Part shown: in pieces, positions 15,418-15,446 of the stretch
How the letters are laid out: each line of letters opens with the position of its first letter
How positions within the stretch are numbered: position 1 is the first letter of the stretch
From: CAZOOR01 sp964581505
GTDB lineage: Bacteria; Bacteroidota; Ignavibacteria; Kapaibacteriales; UBA2268
Direction of reading: 5' to 3'
Assembly: GCA_964581505.1 (NCBI GenBank)
Contig: CAZOOR010000063.1
Span: forward strand, 1 to 15,446
Length of the DNA: 15,446 bases
The notes under the pieces: generated by a model
The model's database searches: none
Told to the model about the DNA's origin: nothing
Seen by the model: the letters and a program-made list of their open reading frames with translations, nothing else
Translations under genes and position numbers: made by a program

Positions 15418-15446
15418 ATGAAAAAGCTATTGCTACTTTTTGCTGT
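15418..15446 (+). CDS. Start of an exported protein, cut by the window edge
   Basis: Only nine complete codons are visible, reading MKKLLLLFA with a partial tenth codon. This is the beginning of a signal peptide: two lysines followed by an unbroken hydrophobic run. The start is well supported by AAGGAG (15405-15410) seven nt upstream, the strongest Shine-Dalgarno in the window, which suggests efficient translation. It begins 99 nt after the 563-aa gene, with no clear terminator between, so read-through or an own promoter are both possible. Nothing can be said of its function. Confidence 0.75.

Overview
The window is about 15.4 kb of AT-rich, gene-dense chromosome from a Gram-negative-like bacterium. 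Several traits point to the Bacteroidota/Chlorobi (FCB) side of the tree, possibly an Ignavibacteria- or Kapabacteria-like lineage. SecA is enlarged (1043 aa, against about 900 in E. coli). Most genes lack strong Shine-Dalgarno sites. Two start regions carry a match to the Bacteroidota sigma-A -7 element (TAnnTTTG). No 16S gene or other marker settles the taxonomy, so this placement is inference.

Layout. Positions 1-195 are non-coding, richer in GC than the rest, and contain back-to-back hairpins that look like a dispersed intergenic repeat. A TerB-like gene (925-320) and secA (4153-1022) then lie on the minus strand, each followed by a convincing intrinsic terminator. Divergent from secA is a compact plus-strand operon: agmatinase (speB), tetrahydrodipicolinate succinyltransferase (dapD), a 71-aa two-helix membrane protein, and a Memo-family (AmmeMemoRadiSam system B) protein. 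Spacings are 3 nt, 3 nt and a 4-nt start/stop overlap. thrS follows after 73 nt. A minus-strand processive-type GT2 glycosyltransferase converges on thrS so tightly that the two stop codons overlap. Divergent from it is a plus-strand pair, a MATE transporter and a secreted BNR/YCF48-type beta-propeller protein.

A 433-nt AT-rich gap (13194-13626) precedes a 563-aa Rossmann/SDR-like protein. This gap holds the most unusual signals: a sigma70-like promoter candidate, a possible 24-codon leader ORF and a close match to the rRNA antitermination element boxA. After the 563-aa gene comes an inverted repeat, the strongest Shine-Dalgarno in the window, and the first nine full codons of a signal-peptide-bearing protein cut by the window edge.

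Most genes are housekeeping (protein export, lysine/peptidoglycan precursor synthesis, polyamine metabolism, tRNA charging). I see no CRISPR array, insertion sequence, rRNA, tRNA or phage gene. The observations most worth following are the boxA-containing mRNA leader, the large uncharacterised Rossmann protein, and the translationally coupled mini membrane protein next to an orphan Memo protein.
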